Below, one piece after another: positions 25,914 to 35,562 of a stretch of DNA of 64,000 nt (positions are counted from its first letter, which is position 1; each line of letters begins with the position of its first letter). The stretch comes from Pseudomonas sp. MWU16-30317 (lineage in GTDB: Bacteria > Pseudomonadota > Gammaproteobacteria > Pseudomonadales > Pseudomonadaceae), in the NCBI RefSeq assembly GCF_020515695.1, contig NZ_JAIWJA010000001.1, forward strand, positions 496,001 through 560,000. The letters run 5' to 3'. The translations under genes and the position numbers were made by a program. The notes beneath the pieces were generated by a model that was not told where the DNA came from, made no database searches, and saw only the letters and a program-made list of their open reading frames with translations.

Positions 25914-27071
25914 TCAAAGGCTGAGTTCTACGCTGAGCAGATAGATATTGCGGGTGAAACCTTCCAGCTCGGCGGTGGAGTCGTTCTTGATACGCAGATA
26001 CCCGAGGCTGACGTCGACCCAGCGACGTGGGCCATAGGTGATCTTGCTACCAAAGATGTTCTGCTTGTCCTGACGGTCGACCCCCTCGTACTCGAGCTCG
26101 GCGTGGGTGTAGTCGAACGTGGTCTTGATCCGTTGGCTCCAGTGGTGCTCCCAGCCGAGTTTGCTAGTGACCACATGGATCGCGCTGGCGCCGTCGTCAC
26201 CTTCGTCATAGGACTTATGGGTGTTCAAACTGAAGGTCGAGTAGGTGCGTGGCTTGTAATCGATGCCCACTTCCCAGGTCGGGCTTCGGTCGTTGCGATC
26301 GCTGTCGTTGAAATCCTTTTGTTCTTCGCCGATGCGCACCTTGCCGGTGGTCTTGGCGGTGGCATCCCACTCCAGACCAACCAGTGCAGCGGTCCCTACG
26401 CTGGTGCGCGGGTTACCGCTTTGCAAGTAGTCGAAATCGGTGTAGCGAACCTCGCCCAGCGCGCGGGTCTTGCCGCTGAGGCGGTGGTACCAGGTGCCGA
26501 TGAACGCGGTGGTGTTGCGCTCCATGTCATCGTTGATGCCGTCGGCATTCTGGAATCGACGCTGCTCGTAATCCAGACCGAGGTCGATCTGGTTCTTCGC
26601 CGTCGCGGCGCCAAAGGTGTAACCGATGCCGGCATTCTTGACGGTGTAGCGGTCGTTCTCGGTACGCACCGTGGTGTCTGTGGTCTGTTCAAGCTGCTTG
26701 TAGCCCAGGTCATAGCGCAGGCGGTTACGCGAGTCGAACTCCAGCACGCTGCGAAAGGTGAGCTGGTGATCGGTGTGGTTAGCGCTGGAGTCGTCCCAGT
26801 AGGTCTGGTTGTTGCCGATGTACTGCAGCTGATAGCCGGTGTTGCGGGTCTCGGCCTGGAGCAGGAATATCGGCGCCACCGAGGAAATCCACGACGCTTG
26901 TTTGTGATCGGGCAGGGTGCGGAAGTTGTCGTCGTAGGACTGGGTCAGGTTGAGCTGCGGGGTGAAATCGAATCCGCCGATATCAATGCTTGCCGGCTTG
27001 GCCAGCTCGGCTTGGGCGTTGATCGAGAACGTACTGACGAGCGTGGCGGCCAAGGCGGTTCTTTTGATCAT
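25914..27071 (-). CDS. Outer-membrane beta-barrel protein of the exopolysaccharide locus
   Basis: The 385-residue product has a signal peptide (MIKRTALAATLVSTFSINAQA) and then alternating polar and hydrophobic strands rich in aromatic residues up to a terminal strand (IYLLSVELSL). This layout is that of an outer-membrane barrel of the BBP2/porin-like type found in polysaccharide operons. The ATG at 27071 has AAAGGA nine bases upstream; the longer open frame adds 41 residues that would mask the signal. Its position directly before the short Wza-like gene suggests it supplies the pore for polymer export. Confidence 0.8.
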   Translation of the reverse strand: MIKRTALAATLVSTFSINAQAELAKPASIDIGGFDFTPQLNLTQSYDDNFRTLPDHKQASWISSVAPIFLLQAETRNTGYQLQYIGNNQTYWDDSSANHTDHQLTFRSVLEFDSRNRLRYDLGYKQLEQTTDTTVRTENDRYTVKNAGIGYTFGAATAKNQIDLGLDYEQRRFQNADGINDDMERNTTAFIGTWYHRLSGKTRALGEVRYTDFDYLQSGNPRTSVGTAALVGLEWDATAKTTGKVRIGEEQKDFNDSDRNDRSPTWEVGIDYKPRTYSTFSLNTHKSYDEGDDGASAIHVVTSKLGWEHHWSQRIKTTFDYTHAELEYEGVDRQDKQNIFGSKITYGPRRWVDVSLGYLRIKNDSTAELEGFTRNIYLLSVELSL

Positions 27072-27157
27072 TTGTGCAATCCTTTGGGAGGTACAGCAAC
27101 ACAAGGCTATGAAATGACGTCTTGTTGTTGTCGGTGATATCAATGCAAAGCCCGTTG

Positions 27158-28390
27158 TCAGGCCAACAATCCATTGGCGATGCGCTGGCGCCACAGGTAC
27201 ACGGCCAAGGCTGTGATCAACATGGCGAAAGCAACGCCCGGCAAGCCGAACAAGGGCGCGGTGATCAGGGTGAACAGCGCCGAAAGGCCCATGGAGGCAA
27301 GCGAGATCACGGCGATCTCCCGGTCCTTGTGGTAGCCATACAAAATGTTGCTGGTGCCTTCCGAGACGGTTCGCAACAGGATTGCCGCCAACATGATGAA
27401 CAGCACGCTCTTGTGCGCTTCGAACTTGTCATTGCCCAGATGCGCCAGCAACGGCGGCATCAGACACACCAGCACCACCGACATGCCCAGGCACCACATC
27501 CAGATCTCGCGCTGCATCGCGCGGCAAGATGAGTCGATCGAGGCCTTGTCGCCGCCTTGGATCACCGCAATGATCCGCGGCCCGAGTTGGCTGGTGACGC
27601 CAAAGAAGATGACGTTGTTGATCGCATTGGTCAGCGACCAGAAAAACGTATAAACCCCGGTGGCTTCGAGCCCGAGAAAGCTGGTGACCAGAAAGCGGTC
27701 CAGGTACAGCGAGCCCGAACTGCCGATATCCGAGATGTAGAAGTTGCGGCCCTTGCGGATCATTTCCCAGGCTTGCTCGCGATCGAATCGCGCCAGCTTC
27801 CAGGCCCGAGTGACCACGGCTGCGGCCAGGCAGATCAGCACCACCACCAACAGACTCGCCAGCCAGAATTCGACGATCACCGTGACGCTGCGGTACTGCG
27901 GCATGTACCAGGCCATGCCGATGAACAGCAGCGGCCAGGCACCCGAGCGAATGAATACCAGCACGGCGGCGAACTTGGACTTGAAGCGCGCCACCAGAGC
28001 GGCATTGATGTCGGTGGCCAGATGTTCCAGAAACAGCGTGATGGCCACCAGCAGCAACAGCAGGTGGTCTGCGGCCGGGATCAGCAGGCTGATGATGAAA
28101 ACCGCCAGCGGCGTGAGCACCGCGTGCAGGATCAGGGTGATGCTGACTCGGGTCGACAGCAGCACCATGGCTTGCGGGCGGCTGACGTTGACCAGGCTGC
28201 GGCTGCACGGGCCATTGAGCCCCAGGCCGTAGAGCGCTGGGATCAGGGTTGCGCCGACGGCGATCAGGCCGTAGAGGCCGAGGTCCGAGAGGGTCATTTC
28301 CTTGGCGATGAACAGGGTCAGGACGAACTTGGACAGCAAGCCGGTACCGCGCAAGCCTAGCAGGAACAGACGTTCGATGATTCGATGCAT
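27158..28390 (-). CDS. Wzx-type oligosaccharide flippase
   Basis: The 410-residue inner-membrane protein has about twelve helices in the MOP/polysaccharide transporter arrangement (LLSKFVLTLFIAKEMTLSDLGLYG at the start). It should flip the undecaprenyl-linked repeat unit to the periplasmic face. GGAG lies five bases before the ATG at 28390, and the gene follows an acyltransferase gene by 12 bases. The Wzy-like and Wzc-like proteins encoded upstream complete a Wzx/Wzy-dependent pathway. Confidence 0.85.
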   Translation of the reverse strand: MHRIIERLFLLGLRGTGLLSKFVLTLFIAKEMTLSDLGLYGLIAVGATLIPALYGLGLNGPCSRSLVNVSRPQAMVLLSTRVSITLILHAVLTPLAVFIISLLIPAADHLLLLLVAITLFLEHLATDINAALVARFKSKFAAVLVFIRSGAWPLLFIGMAWYMPQYRSVTVIVEFWLASLLVVVLICLAAAVVTRAWKLARFDREQAWEMIRKGRNFYISDIGSSGSLYLDRFLVTSFLGLEATGVYTFFWSLTNAINNVIFFGVTSQLGPRIIAVIQGGDKASIDSSCRAMQREIWMWCLGMSVVLVCLMPPLLAHLGNDKFEAHKSVLFIMLAAILLRTVSEGTSNILYGYHKDREIAVISLASMGLSALFTLITAPLFGLPGVAFAMLITALAVYLWRQRIANGLLA

Positions 28391-28402
28391 ACCAGCTCCG
28401 GC

Positions 28403-29524
28403 TCAGCGTCGGTAACGACTGAGGTAATTGGCGACGGGTTGTTCATAGGCGCGAAAGACCATGAGCCCGACGGTGATCGACAGCAGCTCGCACGCCAGGC
28501 AGAACAACAATTGGGTCAACAGGTCGGTGGCCGTGGTCAGGTGCTGGAACACCAGGCGGCACAGCGGCAGGCTGAACACGTGGGTCAGGTACAGGCTGTA
28601 GGAGGCATCACCGATAGCCTGCAGCCATCTGGAGCGCAGCGCGGGGCGTTGCAGCTCCAGGGCGCACAGGCAGTAGACGATCCAGGCTGCCGGCAAGCCG
28701 AACGCGAACAGCCGATCTTCGACGGTGAAGCGCAAATTGAGGATCACGATCGCGCCGATTCCGGCCGCCAGCATCGCCGCAGCGATCGTGGGCCTTGGAT
28801 ACCAGCCACGCTTGACCATCACCGCCACCAGTACGCCGAAGTAGAACTCGAACACCATGGGGTGACCAAACACCGCCAACGCAGGGGAGTGGCTGTTGAA
28901 GGTGGCATTGGCCCACACCAGTACGCCGAACACGGCGGGCAACAGCAGCAGGCGAGCGGTGGGCTTGACGAACATCATCAGGCCGAAAAGGACATAGAAG
29001 AAGGCTTCGTAATTCAGGGTCCAACCGGGCACCAGTAGCGGCGTCAACAGCATTCCTTCTTCGCCAGGGCCGGTATACGCCGGGTTTGGCGCCGGCCAGA
29101 ACAGCAGCGACGAGATCAAGTGATGGCCTTCGAGCACCGTGTGCTTGAGCACGTTAGGCGCGATCAGCGCCACCGCTGCGGCAAACAGGGTCAGGGTCCA
29201 GTACAGCGGAATGACACGGATGATGCGTTTACGCATGAAAGTGAGTGGGGTCATCTTGCTGTTGACGGTGGTGATCCACATCAAAAAACCGCTGAGCACG
29301 AAAAATAGATCCACGCCTGGTTCGCCGATTCTGGGCAGCGGCGTGGCGATGCCCATGGTATCCAGCTGCACCAGTGCATGGAAATACACCACCATCAGCG
29401 CCGCGATGCCCCGCAGGTATTGCAAGTAGTAGAAATTGTGGATGGTCTTGGTCACCGCTGGCGCCGGGACGGCGGCAGGCTGCAGGGCGGCGGTCAATGC
29501 GCTGTCTGGGGTCATGTTGCTCAT
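28403..29524 (-). CDS. Membrane acyltransferase (acyltransferase 3 family)
   Basis: The 373-residue polytopic protein begins YLQYLRGIAALMVVYFHALV after a 30-residue soluble lead, then GVDLFFVLSGFLMWITT and RKRIIRVIPLYW, the OafA/exopolysaccharide acetyltransferase pattern. VPGWTLNYEAFFYVLFGL is another strong landmark. Its start overlaps the stop of the upstream glycosyltransferase gene by four bases, with GAGGGAG before the ATG. It is the first of four acyltransferases in transcription order and is probably specific for a sugar added by its coupled neighbour. Confidence 0.87.
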   Translation of the reverse strand: MSNMTPDSALTAALQPAAVPAPAVTKTIHNFYYLQYLRGIAALMVVYFHALVQLDTMGIATPLPRIGEPGVDLFFVLSGFLMWITTVNSKMTPLTFMRKRIIRVIPLYWTLTLFAAAVALIAPNVLKHTVLEGHHLISSLLFWPAPNPAYTGPGEEGMLLTPLLVPGWTLNYEAFFYVLFGLMMFVKPTARLLLLPAVFGVLVWANATFNSHSPALAVFGHPMVFEFYFGVLVAVMVKRGWYPRPTIAAAMLAAGIGAIVILNLRFTVEDRLFAFGLPAAWIVYCLCALELQRPALRSRWLQAIGDASYSLYLTHVFSLPLCRLVFQHLTTATDLLTQLLFCLACELLSITVGLMVFRAYEQPVANYLSRYRR

Positions 29525-30648
29525 ATCACTCCCTCACTGGTGCCGTCGATGTCCGATTCGAGCGTGCTGTGGTAAACCGCCATGATGTCCTTGGCCACGG
29601 CCGGCCAGGAAAACTGTTCGGCGTACGTCTGAGCTCTGAGTGCGGCTGTTTCCGACCAGCCTTGGGTGAGCAACAGATAGGCCTGTTCGAATGCCTGGGG
29701 GTCGTGAGCGAACAAGCGGCCACAGCCGGCGCCGCTGACGAAGTCGATGAACGACGGCGGCTGATCGGCCAGAAACGGCAGCAGGCCGTAGGACATCATT
29801 TCCACCACGCCTAGGCCGAAGCCTTCATATTCCGAGGCGCTCACGGTGTAGCGCGCCGTAGTCAGATGCTGGCGGATCTGCTCGTCGCTCTGATCGAGCA
29901 CCAGTGTCACCCGGTCGCCACAGCCGAGGCGGTCGATAAGTGCGCTCAGCGCGTCGGCATCACCGGTCTTGCTACGCCCGATGATCTTAAGCATCCCCAT
30001 GGGGCAATTCAGCGCGGCATAGGCTTCGATCAGCCACGGCAGGCGCTTGTTGGAGCTGAAGCGGCCCAGGTAGACCATGTCGTGGGTGCGGCTGGTGGCC
30101 TGGACCGGGCCGAACTTGCGCAGGCGCGTACCGTTCTTGATGAGTTGGGTGCGCGGGGCGATCTGCTGGAACAAGGCATGATCGTTATCGCTGCAACTGA
30201 GAATGGCGTCGGCGCCCGACAGGGTGAAGCGCGTGATGGTCTGAAAGAACAGCTGCTTGATGCGCTGGTTCTTGTTGGTATGGAAAAACCCGCCGTGGGT
30301 AGACACCACCAGCTTGCTGCCGAAACGCCCGAGGCGCTTCATCAGCGACAGATAGTCGACAATGAAATCGATCGCATGCACATGGACGATATCGGCGCCA
30401 TCCAGTGCCTTGAGGTCGAGGCTGCACACGGGATAACGCTGCGAACCTTTCCAGGCGAAACGGCGGACCTGAATCCCTTTGCAGACCTCCAGGGCCGGCA
30501 GCGTTTCGTCGGTCTGAAAATCGCTGTTGAGGGTGAAGACCTGAACATTGTGGCCGGCGCTCAGCTGCTCGTACGCAAGGTTCTCCACGTAGTCCTCCAG
30601 GCCGCCAACGCTGGGATGAAATTGGCGGACCACATGGATGATATTCAT
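29521..30648 (-). CDS. Glycosyltransferase family 4
   Basis: The 375-residue GT-B enzyme begins NIIHVVRQFHPSVGGLEDYV, a glycine-rich acceptor-domain start. It carries VYLGRFSSNKRLPWLIEAYA and the EX7E motif in YEGFGLGVVEMM. The ATG at 30648 has AAGGAG six bases upstream and overlaps the stop of the polymerase gene (ATGA); the open frame upstream runs inside that gene and was not used. It probably adds a mannose- or glucose-type residue to the repeat unit. The exact donor is unknown. Confidence 0.87.
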   Translation of the reverse strand: MNIIHVVRQFHPSVGGLEDYVENLAYEQLSAGHNVQVFTLNSDFQTDETLPALEVCKGIQVRRFAWKGSQRYPVCSLDLKALDGADIVHVHAIDFIVDYLSLMKRLGRFGSKLVVSTHGGFFHTNKNQRIKQLFFQTITRFTLSGADAILSCSDNDHALFQQIAPRTQLIKNGTRLRKFGPVQATSRTHDMVYLGRFSSNKRLPWLIEAYAALNCPMGMLKIIGRSKTGDADALSALIDRLGCGDRVTLVLDQSDEQIRQHLTTARYTVSASEYEGFGLGVVEMMSYGLLPFLADQPPSFIDFVSGAGCGRLFAHDPQAFEQAYLLLTQGWSETAALRAQTYAEQFSWPAVAKDIMAVYHSTLESDIDGTSEGVI

Positions 30649-31937
30649 GCTTTGCTCCTTGCGGGTTGTTGCGGTTGAGTGACCGCCGAGTGCTCTTCGG
30701 CAAAGCGCTCGGGGCTGGAGATGAACCCCACCAGCAACCACAACAGGGCTGCGACCTTGATGGAGAAGATGGCTGTGCCGCCAATCAGCAGGTTGACGAA
30801 GATGTAGATCGTCAGGCCATAGGCACAGCGCATCTGCGCCGGTGTGCGCTGCGGGATCACGAACGACACCATCAACCAGAACAGAATGAAACCGATAAAG
30901 CTGCTGGAATAGATCACGTAGGGATAGCCAGCATCCATGAGGCTGGCGAGCTGGTTGATCTGCATCCCCAGATACTCAGGGAAGCCCATGTTGGAAATGA
31001 TGCGCCCGGTATGGGAAACCCGACCGGCGAAGTCGTCGTTGATATAGTGCGGGTACATATTGTAGATGGTCACGCCGGCGACAATGATCAGCGGCGCAAC
31101 CAGTACGTTGAGGTAGCGCGGCAGCCGCGGGTAGACGAAATAACCAACGATCGACAACACGAACAGGATCGAGGTGGTACGGGTGTTATTGGACAGGATG
31201 ATCAAAGCTGCCAATGCGACGTGCACCACGCGCTCGCGAAAGCTCAGGCGTGGCCAGCAGGCGAGCAGAAACACGCACAGCACGGCGGCGAAGTTGGCCA
31301 GCGACACCTGCTCCAGAAACAGCGAGGAGGTGCGTGGGCCGGCAAAGATGCCGAACGAAAAGCGCCCTGCGAAGCCCAGCGCGTTACGGAAGATACCAGT
31401 GTCATCAAGTTCGAATTCAGGCATGCCACGGGTATTGAGGAAATACACCGCGGGCTTGAAGATCTGTGCGTAGGTGAGCAGCGAGGTCATCTCGATCAGC
31501 ATGACCCCGAGCACCAGCACGCTGACCACCAGGAAGGTCTTGCGCAAGGTGGCGAACTGGATATTGCGCCCCAGACACAGGAACAACGTGATGATCAGCG
31601 CGTTGCGAAACGCATCCACGAACAGCACGCCGTTCATCAGGCTAATGGCCATGGCGATCGCCAGCGACGCCACGCAGTACCAGAGGATATTGGCGCAATC
31701 GTGCTTGATGCCGTCCTTCACCAGTTTCACCAAGCACACGCTCAGGATCATGATTTCGGTGACGGCGACCAGTGCGAAGTTGACCGAAAACACATGGGCG
31801 TTGATGAACGCCAGTAGCGCGTTGTAGGTCACGGCGAGCAGCGTCAGCCCGAGCACCCAGCGATCCACAGGAGCATGGGCTTGTACCAGCTGCACGGGGA
31901 CCGGACGGTCGTGGAATCGCAAGGTGGAATCGTTCAT
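30645..31937 (-). CDS. Wzy-like polysaccharide polymerase (O-antigen polymerase family)
   Basis: The 430-residue protein has about ten to twelve helices and a large periplasmic loop around residues 165-210 containing FRNALGFAGRFSFGIFAGPR, with SNNTRTTSILFVLSIVGY in a later helix. This is the general form of Wzy and GumE-type polymerases, which link repeat units in the periplasm. Sequence conservation in this family is low, so the call rests on topology and on its place between the Wzc-type gene and a glycosyltransferase gene. A ligase role cannot be excluded. Confidence 0.75.
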   Translation of the reverse strand: MNDSTLRFHDRPVPVQLVQAHAPVDRWVLGLTLLAVTYNALLAFINAHVFSVNFALVAVTEIMILSVCLVKLVKDGIKHDCANILWYCVASLAIAMAISLMNGVLFVDAFRNALIITLFLCLGRNIQFATLRKTFLVVSVLVLGVMLIEMTSLLTYAQIFKPAVYFLNTRGMPEFELDDTGIFRNALGFAGRFSFGIFAGPRTSSLFLEQVSLANFAAVLCVFLLACWPRLSFRERVVHVALAALIILSNNTRTTSILFVLSIVGYFVYPRLPRYLNVLVAPLIIVAGVTIYNMYPHYINDDFAGRVSHTGRIISNMGFPEYLGMQINQLASLMDAGYPYVIYSSSFIGFILFWLMVSFVIPQRTPAQMRCAYGLTIYIFVNLLIGGTAIFSIKVAALLWLLVGFISSPERFAEEHSAVTQPQQPARSKA

Positions 31938-31957
31938 ATACGTACTACCCCAGTGAT

Positions 31958-34222
31958 TCAGATCGTCTTGGCCGTGCTTTTGTCAGGGTTGGGCAGAGCG
32001 CTGTAGTCGTAGTAGTCGTAGAAACCGTCGAAGCGACCGCCGTTCTGCAGGGACTTCTTGATGTCGACCTGGTTGAGTACCACACCCCGCAGCGGTGCAT
32101 TCTCTTGGGCCAGACGATCAAGACCTTTTTCCGCCAGGCGCGCGGACGTGGAAGCGGCCTTGATCACATAGATGACCGAGTCGGCGAAGTACGACAGAAC
32201 CAGTGCGTCGCTGACCGCATGTGTCGGCGGAGAGTCGATGATGATGGTGTCGTAGCGATCTTTGAGCATCTTCAGGGTATTGAGGAAGGCGCGGGAAGAC
32301 AGCATCTCCAGCGGGTTATGCACTTGCTTGCCAGCGCTTAGGAAGTCGAAACCGTCCTTGCTCTGGATGCACGCTTCAAGGGACGCTTCGCCATTGACCA
32401 GGTCCGTCAGGCCAACGCCGTTGACTGGCGAGCCGAGCATCGCGGCCAAGCTTCGGCGGCGCAGGTCGATGTCGACGAGCAGGGTCTTTTTCAGCTGGCC
32501 CATGGCGCCGGCGAAGTTGATCGAGAACGTCGATTTGCCTTCACGTGGTACCGACGAGGTGATCAGAATCACCTGCTCCGGCTTCTCGATGGTATTGAGA
32601 ATGACACCGGTACGGATGGTGCGGATCGATTCGCTGAAACGTTGCTCGGCGACGTCGCCGAACAGAATGCCAGGGTGGCGTTTCTTGTTCAGCTTGGTTT
32701 TAGGCACGATGCCTAGCACGGGTACGTTGAGCCGGCTTTCGACTTGCTCGATGGTCTTGAAGGTCTTGTTCAGCGCTTCAAGGATCAAAGCCAGGGCACT
32801 GCCCAGAATCAAGGTCAAGATGGCTGCCAGCGCTACGATCAACGGTTTGTTCGGACGCACCGGTACCATCGGGGTGATCGCCGGATCGACGATACGAATG
32901 CTGGCGCTGCCTAGATCGGACGTCGCGGTGGTTTCGCGCAGGCGAGTGGCAAAGGTTTCGTACAGCGCACGGTCGCCATCGACTTCACGTTGCAGTTCGC
33001 GCAGCTTGAACTCCTTGCGGGAGATATCTTGGATCTGCGACTTGTTGGAATTGAACGACGACACCAGCGACCCCTCGTTGGCCTGGGCCAGCTGGTAGTT
33101 GCGCTGGATGCTGGCGACCACTTGCTCTACCTGCGCCTTGAGGCTGCTGGTGGCGGCAGCTACATCAGAGTTCGCTGCTTCCATGGCGGGGTGACGCGGC
33201 CCGTAGCGGCGTGACAGTTCGTCGGCCTTGCCTTGAGCTTCGGCCTGCTGTGCGCGGAATTTCTGCACCAGCGGGTCAGCCAGCACAGCCGGGAGGCTGA
33301 CCAGCTTCTCCCAGCCACCGCCCTGGTTGCTCTGCACCTGACGATACTGGCTTTCGGCTTCAGCGCGTTGACGGCGAGCTTCGATCATTTTCTCGCCGGT
33401 CACCGACAACTGCGCGGCGCTGACGGTACTGACGCCTTGAACGTCGACCAGGTTTTCTGCATCGCGGTATTGCTGCAGGCGTTCCTCGGAATCCTTGAGC
33501 TTGGCACCCAGTTCGCCCAGGCGGCTGTTCATCCAGGCGCTAGCGGTGCCTGAGGCGCCGATGGCGGCTTGCAGCTGGCTTTCCATATAGGCGTGGGCGA
33601 GGGCGTTGGCGGCCTTGGCGGCCATCACTGGATCAGTCATGTCGACTTGAATCTGCACCAGCTGGCTTTTGCCGAGCTGAGCGATATTGACCCTGCTCTG
33701 AAATTGACGGGTCACATTATTTGCGAGCTGTTCCGGGGTGGGGGCTGGCTCGTTGGCTTTCAGCCAGGAGCCGCCCACGCCGTGGGCCAACAGCCAATCC
33801 TTGAGGTGCTGCTTCACCGAGGGATGTTTGCTTTGATCGAATTCAGGGTATTGAGCCAAGCCCAATTCCTGTACGACCTGGTCGGCGGTGGTGCGCGACT
33901 TCATCAGCTCGAACTGGCTTTCCAGGTACTGATTCGCCGCGTTGGAGTCACTGGCGGTATTAGGGTCGAAGGACACCACCTTGGCGTTCTTCTCGCTCAC
34001 CATCAAGGTGGTGGTGGCCTGGAACACCGGCGCCATTTGCAGCGCGACGAAGGCCGTGGCAGCCGCAACTATGACCGTACAACCAATAATCGGGAATTTC
34101 CTGCGCCAGATGGTCGAGGCCAGTTGCATCAGGTCAAGGTGCTTCGGCGCGTTATCGGGGTGATGTGCATTCACATTGGGTGACATCACGCGAACATTAG
34201 TTTGCATAGATTGGGCTCTCAT
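31958..34222 (-). CDS. Wzc-type polysaccharide co-polymerase with tyrosine kinase domain
   Basis: The 754-residue protein has a Wzz domain with a first membrane helix (about 40-65), a long periplasmic coiled coil (about 200-430), a GNVR-type segment and a second helix (about 470). A cytoplasmic BY-kinase follows: Walker A PREGKST near 560, A' VDIDLRRRS and Walker B TIIIDSPP near 660. The C-terminus carries the tyrosine cluster FYDYYDY, the expected autophosphorylation site. It controls chain length and links polymerisation to export. The ATG at 34222 was chosen although no clear ribosome-binding site is visible; an ATG at 34207 is the alternative. Confidence 0.9.
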   Translation of the reverse strand: MRAQSMQTNVRVMSPNVNAHHPDNAPKHLDLMQLASTIWRRKFPIIGCTVIVAAATAFVALQMAPVFQATTTLMVSEKNAKVVSFDPNTASDSNAANQYLESQFELMKSRTTADQVVQELGLAQYPEFDQSKHPSVKQHLKDWLLAHGVGGSWLKANEPAPTPEQLANNVTRQFQSRVNIAQLGKSQLVQIQVDMTDPVMAAKAANALAHAYMESQLQAAIGASGTASAWMNSRLGELGAKLKDSEERLQQYRDAENLVDVQGVSTVSAAQLSVTGEKMIEARRQRAEAESQYRQVQSNQGGGWEKLVSLPAVLADPLVQKFRAQQAEAQGKADELSRRYGPRHPAMEAANSDVAAATSSLKAQVEQVVASIQRNYQLAQANEGSLVSSFNSNKSQIQDISRKEFKLRELQREVDGDRALYETFATRLRETTATSDLGSASIRIVDPAITPMVPVRPNKPLIVALAAILTLILGSALALILEALNKTFKTIEQVESRLNVPVLGIVPKTKLNKKRHPGILFGDVAEQRFSESIRTIRTGVILNTIEKPEQVILITSSVPREGKSTFSINFAGAMGQLKKTLLVDIDLRRRSLAAMLGSPVNGVGLTDLVNGEASLEACIQSKDGFDFLSAGKQVHNPLEMLSSRAFLNTLKMLKDRYDTIIIDSPPTHAVSDALVLSYFADSVIYVIKAASTSARLAEKGLDRLAQENAPLRGVVLNQVDIKKSLQNGGRFDGFYDYYDYSALPNPDKSTAKTI

Positions 34223-34233
34223 CAATAGGACAG

Positions 34234-34354
34234 CTACCCGCGCACGGCGGCGGGTACCGACAGGGGCAGGACAGGACGGCGCGAAGGGGACGCGGCTTTA
34301 TTCGATCAGGTCAGGGAATAGCGAAGGGGTAGGGCGGCAGCGCGACGGCGCTGC
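34234..34354 (-). other. Two hairpins between the GH5 and Wzc-type genes
   Basis: GCAGCGC/GCGCTGC with a 4-base loop lies just after the GH5 stop (34337-34354), and TACCCG/CGGGTA lies nearer the Wzc gene (34234-34255). Neither has a T-tract, so they look like processing or attenuation structures rather than terminators. Within a message modified by an ops element they could tune downstream expression. Confidence 0.4.
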
Positions 34355-34366
34355 ATCATTACAATG

Positions 34367-35401
34367 TCAGGGGCAGCTATTGGTTTCTTTGACATGGGGG
34401 CCGACAACGGCCCATTGCGGTTTGTCTTTGCCGCCGTCCGGCTCGATCGACAGCGGGTAGCCTCCCCATAGCTCGCCGGCGGCCCAGTACGACAATGGCA
34501 CGCACTTGGTGTGCAGGTAGGTCAGTAGTCGATCCATGGCTTTGAGGTACCCAGCGTCAGGCGGAACACCGAACTCGCCGAGCTGGCCTCGGCGATTATT
34601 GCGCACCAGCCATTCGACGAAGGGCTTGACGCGGTTCACGGCCAGGTCCGTATCGAAACTGGCCGGTATGGCGGTCTGGTAGGTGCCACTGGCGTCGACA
34701 TCGGCATACATGTGCGCCGAGAACACCAGATTGTTGGCCGGGTCCTTGAGCAGCAACAGGTCGCCATTGAGGGTCGGCCAGTTCAGTGCGTTGGACCACG
34801 ACTTGCCTTCAACATAAATAGCCTTCACCGGGTCGGCCGCGCGCACACCATTGATACCGGCCTGGGCGACGGAGGGCCAATAGGCATCGGCGGCACCGTA
34901 GGGTTCGTTCATCAGGTCGTAACCGACCAAGCCTGGGTGATCTTTCCAGCGATGCGCCACTCGACGCATGAAACTCTCGTAATACGTCAGCGGCACGTCG
35001 CTGGTACCAATGACCTTCTGGTAGTAGCGCCCGTAATTGTGGATGTCGAGAATAACGCCCATGTTGCGCTTCGCTGCTTGGGTCAGGAACTTGTCGATAC
35101 CCTGGGCATATGCGGTGTCGAGCTCTTTCTCAGGCGTTGGCTGCAGGCGCTCCCACAGCACTGACAGGCGGATGATGCGAATGCCTCTGCTCTGCCAGCG
35201 ATCCAGGTAGGTGCTGGAAGGGAAGGCATAGTCGTAACCGTTGCGCCCCGGCAGCACCCTGTCATTGAAACCCGGACCCGCGACATTCATATGCACCAGC
35301 GGCAAGCGATTGCCGTAGGGCACAAGTGTGTCGGCATGGGTCTCGACGCACGCCATCAGACAAAAGCCGACGAACAACGCACCTATCAACTTTTTCATCA
35401 T
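34367..35401 (-). CDS. GH5 family endoglucanase-like glycoside hydrolase, exported
   Basis: The 344-residue product has a signal peptide. The region LMACVETHAD could be cleaved before Asp24, or LMAC could be a weak lipobox. A GH5 barrel follows, with acid/base Glu166 in DLMNEPYG and nucleophile Glu276 in QLGEFGVP. GH5 enzymes mostly cut beta-1,4-glucans or mannans, so the gene suggests a beta-1,4-linked stretch in the polymer. It would trim or clear polymer in the periplasm or at the outer membrane. It is the first gene of the locus, with an approximately 390-base leader. The start is a double ATG; either codon may serve. Confidence 0.88.
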   Translation of the reverse strand: MMKKLIGALFVGFCLMACVETHADTLVPYGNRLPLVHMNVAGPGFNDRVLPGRNGYDYAFPSSTYLDRWQSRGIRIIRLSVLWERLQPTPEKELDTAYAQGIDKFLTQAAKRNMGVILDIHNYGRYYQKVIGTSDVPLTYYESFMRRVAHRWKDHPGLVGYDLMNEPYGAADAYWPSVAQAGINGVRAADPVKAIYVEGKSWSNALNWPTLNGDLLLLKDPANNLVFSAHMYADVDASGTYQTAIPASFDTDLAVNRVKPFVEWLVRNNRRGQLGEFGVPPDAGYLKAMDRLLTYLHTKCVPLSYWAAGELWGGYPLSIEPDGGKDKPQWAVVGPHVKETNSCP

Positions 35402-35562
35402 GGCGTCCTGTGCTGATGTGGTGTGAACTTAACGCCCATGCAGTCTGCCGCAGATGGCAGGCAGTGACGCACGAACCAGACCGTATAAAAGAGGTTAGCG
35501 AAGCACCAGCAGAGAGCGGGGCACACAAGATGAGCGGTACGCGACGTATAAAAACGATTAAC

